A DNA stretch of 8,277 nt from Globobulimina sp. Its lineage: Eukaryota; Foraminifera; Rotaliida. The notes beneath the pieces were generated by a model. That model was given only the letters and a program-made list of their open reading frames with translations. It was not told where the DNA came from and ran no database searches. The position numbers and the translations under genes were made by a program. The stretch is taken from positions 1 to 8,277 of the forward strand of contig PIVH01000090.1 of the NCBI GenBank assembly GCA_003354225.1. Direction: 5' to 3'. Below, one piece after another: positions 5,070-8,277 of the stretch. Within the stretch, counting starts at the first letter, position 1. The number at the start of each line of letters is the position of its first letter.

Positions 5070-7208
5070 TTACCATTCATGTATGTTAGGAATCTGACAT
5101 TTTCTCGAAAAATCAGATAAAATCCATCCATTTCTCCTACATTTTTTCCTTGCCACTTTCAATAATGTTCTTATATCAAACCTTGAGGCTAAGTCAGGAA
5201 TTTTATTCGCCTTCGAATTAACATAATCAATATACAAATTTACCGATTGTTCGACGGCAAACATACAAAGCCAACGTACCCCGTCTTGTAAGAATTCATC
5301 GTCTGAATTTTTATTAATTATCACTGCTTCAACGTGTTTATTATCTGTCTTTAATAATATCTTTGTATGTGATTTAATCAAATGTCTAAATGTAAACAAT
5401 CCTATGATGATTGCCAACATTTCAAAATGTGCAATCGCAAATTCTTTAACATATTCCGTCCTCAATGATCTATAAACATTTGTAAATTCATTGGGCAAAG
5501 GGATTGCAAACCAATTGCCTTTGTACCAACAACCGATAGCCGGACACCATCCTAATTCACGACATCCATTCGTCGCCGCATCAAAATGTATTTCATCCTC
5601 AGGGTATATTGGATCAACCACATCAAAAATTGATGCTTTATTTATTAGTCTAATATACTTCTTCCACCACAATAAATCTAAAATTTGCCACCTTTCCAAT
5701 ATTATAATCACATTCTTCCTTCCATATAATTTAATATATTCATATAATTTATCTCTTAATCTCTTCAAAAAAGCCTTTCCCGGCCATTTTAAGCACGAAA
5801 AATCCTGCAATTTCCCTATAATTGATTCATATGTCTCTAACGGGACCACCTGATGTATCAAAACCTCATTTATTAACTCTTCAACTTTCTTAATTTTAAC
5901 TTCCTTCATTTGTACCAACATATCATTTGTGTTAATATCATAACCAATCATTTCTAAAAGAACTGCTGGTCCCTCTCTCTTCTTCTTCTTTTCAATAAAA
6001 CCTGCTTCCTTTATAAAACCACAAAATCGATCAAATATATTATCCGCGACTGCTTGCGATGGAGGAAGAAATAGCATATAGTCATCAACATAATTATTAA
6101 CGATCCCTTTCAATAATTGTTTACAACCTAATTTTAACTCTATTACTTTCTCAAAAAACTCTGCATTTTTAAATAATAAAAATTCTTTATTCGATAAAAT
6201 ATCCATTGCTCTGTGTATATTAAATGATAATAAATGGATCCCATCAAATAATAATCTATTTACAAATGACAATAATATATTTAAATTATTGTCCATCAAC
6301 CACCTCCTTACACAAATACTATTCCATTCTAATAACAACTTATTATCATAAATATAACTTATATTCTTTTCATTCATTTTTTTATTGCTTCCTTTATTAA
6401 ACTTTTTATGAAAGAATAATAAATTCCTTCTTTCAATACCTTCATTAATATCTTCCAATAACTCTAAACCATTTAATTTTATATTAAAATATCTACAAAT
6501 TAACTGTCCAACGTCCTGGGTATGTTTTGAACCAGATCTGGTTCCCCAGAAATCATAGAAATCCGCAACCAATTTTCCATCAAATTTGTATATGCAATTT
6601 TCAGGTTCAGTTATTGCTAAATATAACTGTCTAAACGCTGTCGCCAAATCTGTTTTGGCCAATTTAAACCCTGGACCCCATATCAAATACATTATATAAC
6701 AATATTTGCATATATCTAATAAATAAATTAATTCTATATGCGCCTTATGATCCGGAGTCAACATATTTAGCGATGGGTACTGTTCTGAACCTTTTGTACC
6801 ATCTCTTATAATCCTATATTCATAAATTTCTCCCGAGACTGGATCTACCACCTTCTCCCTCGTAAATAATGGAACGATACCATTTGGCTCTCCTAACCAA
6901 CCCACTGCTTTTCCTAAATTCATATTTCGCGTTAAATCCCTCGCAATCTCCATTCTACTCTTTCGATCCATAGTTTTTTCTGGATATGTCTCCTGATTTA
7001 ATTTCTTTCTCTCAGGGTTATCAATACCTATTTTCCAACCAAATTCTAAATTATTTTTCATTGCAATACATCTAAAACGATATATTACCTCTTCATTATC
7101 ACAACTCTCTATAAATGGGAGAATATATTGATACCAATACCATCTCTTTACATATAAGTCAGATACTTTATATTCCGAGTTTCTATATGCAATCCTAAAT
7201 TGTTCCAT
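5070..7208 (-). CDS. pol: Reverse transcriptase-RNase H of a YR retroelement
   Basis: Copies element RNA into DNA and degrades the RNA strand of the hybrid. Numbered from the ATG at 7208 (712 residues; A at -3, G at +4; the frame is open a little further up but without ATG), an early RT motif Arg-x-x-x-Asp-Gly (132-137) is followed by Ser-Leu-Asn (146-148). Motif A has Asp187 in Thr-Asp-Leu-Ala-Thr-Ala-Phe-Arg; motif B is Trp-Gly-Thr-Arg-Ser-Gly (221-226) and following; motif C is Tyr-Val-Asp-Asp (373-376). RNase H residues Asp543, Glu596, Asp622 and Asp672 are visible, the last in Ile-Pro-Asp-Leu-Ala-Ser-Arg. The layout and motif A wording match DIRS/Ngaro elements. There is no protease, DDE integrase or methyltransferase domain, and the protein ends soon after RNase H with a basic tail. 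Motifs B and C are about 135 residues apart, far more than usual, because of the insertion at 6128-6439. All visible catalytic residues are intact. Confidence 0.93.
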   Translation of the reverse strand: MEQFRIAYRNSEYKVSDLYVKRWYWYQYILPFIESCDNEEVIYRFRCIAMKNNLEFGWKIGIDNPERKKLNQETYPEKTMDRKSRMEIARDLTRNMNLGKAVGWLGEPNGIVPLFTREKVVDPVSGEIYEYRIIRDGTKGSEQYPSLNMLTPDHKAHIELIYLLDICKYCYIMYLIWGPGFKLAKTDLATAFRQLYLAITEPENCIYKFDGKLVADFYDFWGTRSGSKHTQDVGQLICRYFNIKLNGLELLEDINEGIERRNLLFFHKKFNKGSNKKMNEKNISYIYDNKLLLEWNSICVRRWLMDNNLNILLSFVNRLLFDGIHLLSFNIHRAMDILSNKEFLLFKNAEFFEKVIELKLGCKQLLKGIVNNYVDDYMLFLPPSQAVADNIFDRFCGFIKEAGFIEKKKKREGPAVLLEMIGYDINTNDMLVQMKEVKIKKVEELINEVLIHQVVPLETYESIIGKLQDFSCLKWPGKAFLKRLRDKLYEYIKLYGRKNVIIILERWQILDLLWWKKYIRLINKASIFDVVDPIYPEDEIHFDAATNGCRELGWCPAIGCWYKGNWFAIPLPNEFTNVYRSLRTEYVKEFAIAHFEMLAIIIGLFTFRHLIKSHTKILLKTDNKHVEAVIINKNSDDEFLQDGVRWLCMFAVEQSVNLYIDYVNSKANKIPDLASRFDIRTLLKVARKKCRRNGWILSDFSRKCQIPNIHEW
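6128..6439 (-). other. 312-nt in-frame insertion in RT, with splice-like borders
   Basis: This stop-free stretch separates RT motifs B and C. Its coding-strand edges read AG|GTATTG at the start and TTAG|GT at the end, both splitting a Gly codon after its first base, so removal keeps frame. Without it the gap from the end of motif B to YVDD falls to about 31 residues, near the family norm. It is more AT-rich (10-15 G+C per 60 bases in the four full lines counted, 6181-6420) than the flanks (18-20 per 60). Either a true protein insertion or a stop-free 3n intron. Confidence 0.5.
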
Positions 7209-7799
7209 TATTATTTTCTCATTTGCTATATACAAATAATTTGAAATATATATTTATAAACACGTACGTATAACTACTTTAACACCACATATGTTTATAC
7301 TGTTTCAAATAGAATTTTCGCCATAATTCTTTAAAATACATTCCGTATTTTGCAACCAGCTCAATTTTAAATCTCTTTTGCTTCCATACCAAATTCTCTT
7401 CCTTTTAATATAAACGCACTTTTAATAAAAAGTGTAACTTCAACGAAGAGTGGCAAGGTAAACAAAACACATTTTTTCTGTGCAACTCAATGTATTTAAT
7501 AATAATTAATACAAACGGAGTTTAAGTTTACTGCAGATTTTAAAATCATATTCAAAAATACCCCTTTTTCTTTTTCACACAGATAAAAACAATTAATTAT
7601 TATATTAAATCATTAATCTTATTATAAATCATTCAAACACAAATAATAAACATGCATCATTTATCATTATTATATTCAACTAAACCAAAAATATATCAAT
7701 AATAATCATAATAAATGCCAATATATTAAATGCAACCGTATCAATAATAACATTAATATTCATTTTATTAAATATTAAATATTCAAATTTAAAACATTT
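7209..7799. other. Spacer between gag and RT-RNase H
   Basis: No gene seen. It begins after the gag stop (TAG, 7800-7802) with an AATAAA on the coding strand (7764-7769), about 30 nt downstream, a plausible but weak poly(A) signal in such AT-rich DNA. It also has a perfect short hairpin (7417-7434) and, close to the RT start, a TATA-like run on the coding strand (about 7243-7260). RT is therefore probably expressed separately from gag, by its own promoter, reinitiation or splicing, not by a simple frameshift. Confidence 0.55.
7417..7434. repeat. Perfect 7-bp hairpin with 4-nt loop
   Basis: CACTTTT (7417-7423), loop AATA, AAAAGTG (7428-7434). It lies about 210 nt upstream of the RT ATG, in the spacer after gag. 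Possible leader structure or transcript-end element; chance is not excluded. Confidence 0.45.
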
Positions 7800-8277
7800 C
7801 TATGCTCCACGACCTGCAAAACGTTTTAACTGCGCATTAGGACATTCATACGCAGTGTGTTCATTTGCTAGGCCACATCTTTCGCAATAATGTGGATAAC
7901 CGCATAATAAAAAGTTGTGCCTAAAATTGCATCGTTGATGCCTCTCTTTCCAGAAATAACACGCCGGATCACCATAATATTTCTTTTTAATAAAATAATT
8001 TCCATTGTTCAATTCATATAAATCTTCACCTCTTTTTTCTCTCTTTGGCCCTCTATTTCTCTGCGCCACCGACGTATTATCATCACGATCAAATCTTACT
8101 TTCTTTGGAGGCGGAAAATACGGATTACGATTATACTGCGATTGATTCGATGGCGACTCATAATGACTTCCTTCATTCTTTTCTCTCAATCTCCTTTTTA
8201 ATTTTTTATTATTCCTCACCAAATTCTTATTGTGTTTTTTAATATTTTTGGGACAGTTCCTTAAGAAATGTGGTCCC
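7800..8277 (-). CDS. gag: Gag-like nucleocapsid protein, C-terminal part (enters from the right edge)
   Basis: The frame is open from the right edge to TAG at 7800-7802 and has no ATG at its head; the edge codons repeat the zinc knuckle found at 1-45. It is therefore the continuation of the gag fragment at 1-785, not a gene of its own. After the knuckle comes a strongly basic segment rich in Lys and Arg, then a Ser/Asn/Pro-rich stretch with three consecutive Pro. A Cys/His cluster follows: Cys-x9-Cys-x3-His-x4-Cys, then Cys-x2-Cys-x5-His-x4-Cys close to the C-terminus. Such paired Cys/His clusters at the end of Gag are familiar from DIRS/Ngaro-type elements, which supports the assignment. With the first knuckle the joined protein has three likely zinc-binding units for nucleic acid. 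Zinc ligand assignment in the middle cluster is tentative because extra His residues are present. Confidence 0.8.
   Translation of the reverse strand, partial: GPHFLRNCPKNIKKHNKNLVRNNKKLKRRLREKNEGSHYESPSNQSQYNRNPYFPPPKKVRFDRDDNTSVAQRNRGPKREKRGEDLYELNNGNYFIKKKYYGDPACYFWKERHQRCNFRHNFLLCGYPHYCERCGLANEHTAYECPNAQLKRFAGRGA
8233..8277. repeat. Terminal direct repeat, right copy
   Basis: Matches 1-45 at 44 of 45 positions (T at 8240 against G at 8). It encodes the knuckle core Gly-Pro-His-Phe-Leu-Arg-Asn-Cys in the same Gag frame as the left copy. Confidence 0.9.

Noticed and set aside
1152-5853. Plus-strand frames of 60-138 codons
   Set aside because: Almost all overlap the minus-strand genes wholly, have biased shadow composition and show no recognisable motif.
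7764-7769. Poly(A) signal AATAAA after gag
   Set aside because: Well placed, but the hexamer is frequent by chance in this AT-rich DNA, so it is mentioned only in the spacer entry.
1-8277. Bacterial plasmid or phage with RT and integrase
   Set aside because: Wide spacers, no convincing Shine-Dalgarno sites, strong eukaryotic ATG contexts for two genes, Gag-type zinc knuckles and DIRS-like RT and YR motifs argue for a eukaryotic element.
1-8277. Plant pararetrovirus (caulimovirid), suggested by the 8-kb circle with Gag-like and RT-RNase H genes
   Set aside because: No movement protein, aspartic protease or tRNA-Met primer site was recognised, RT resembles DIRS/Ngaro, and a tyrosine recombinase is present.
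1-8277. Mitochondrial or ciliate genetic code
   Set aside because: TAA, TAG and TGA all end genes, and the large frames stay open under the standard code.
1-8277. tRNA, rRNA or CRISPR array
   Set aside because: No cloverleaf, conserved rRNA stretch or regularly spaced repeat set was seen.

Overview
The window looks like one complete circular or tandem unit of a eukaryotic tyrosine-recombinase (YR) retroelement of the DIRS/Ngaro/PAT class, opened inside its gag-like gene. All convincing genes lie on the minus strand. The first 45 bases (1-45) recur at the right end (8233-8277) with 44 of 45 positions identical. The repeat encodes part of a zinc knuckle in the same frame at both ends, so the two edge fragments read as one gag gene if the ends are joined (circle of about 8,232 bp). 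The host is probably a eukaryote with an AT-rich genome. The large frames are read with the standard code and TAA, TAG and TGA each end a gene. Spacers are 293-815 bp, there are no convincing Shine-Dalgarno sites, and two of the ATGs have strong eukaryotic start contexts. The host lineage cannot be told from the sequence.

Layout in the direction of transcription (minus strand, around the circle): gag-like protein (785 down to 1, then 8277 down to 7800); a spacer; reverse transcriptase-RNase H (7208-5070); the longest spacer, 815 bp up to the YR open frame, with a GC-rich inverted-repeat island at 4383-4449; tyrosine recombinase (first ATG at 4074, ends 2803, frame open up to 4275); a spacer with two neighbouring hairpins; a 420-residue protein of unknown family (2341-1079); a short spacer with two hairpins; then gag again.

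How the genes may work together (inferred from known YR retroelements): the zinc-finger Gag packages the RNA, RT-RNase H copies it to DNA, the DNA is closed into a circle, and the YR inserts that circle by strand exchange without a DDE integrase. No aspartic protease, DDE integrase, DIRS-type adenine methyltransferase or Ngaro-type hydrolase is visible. The points most worth attention are the apparent circle, the extra 420-residue gene, a 312-nt stop-free AT-rich insertion between RT motifs B and C with splice-like borders, the YR frame that stays open well upstream of its first ATG, and the inverted-repeat island as a possible recombination or replication site.
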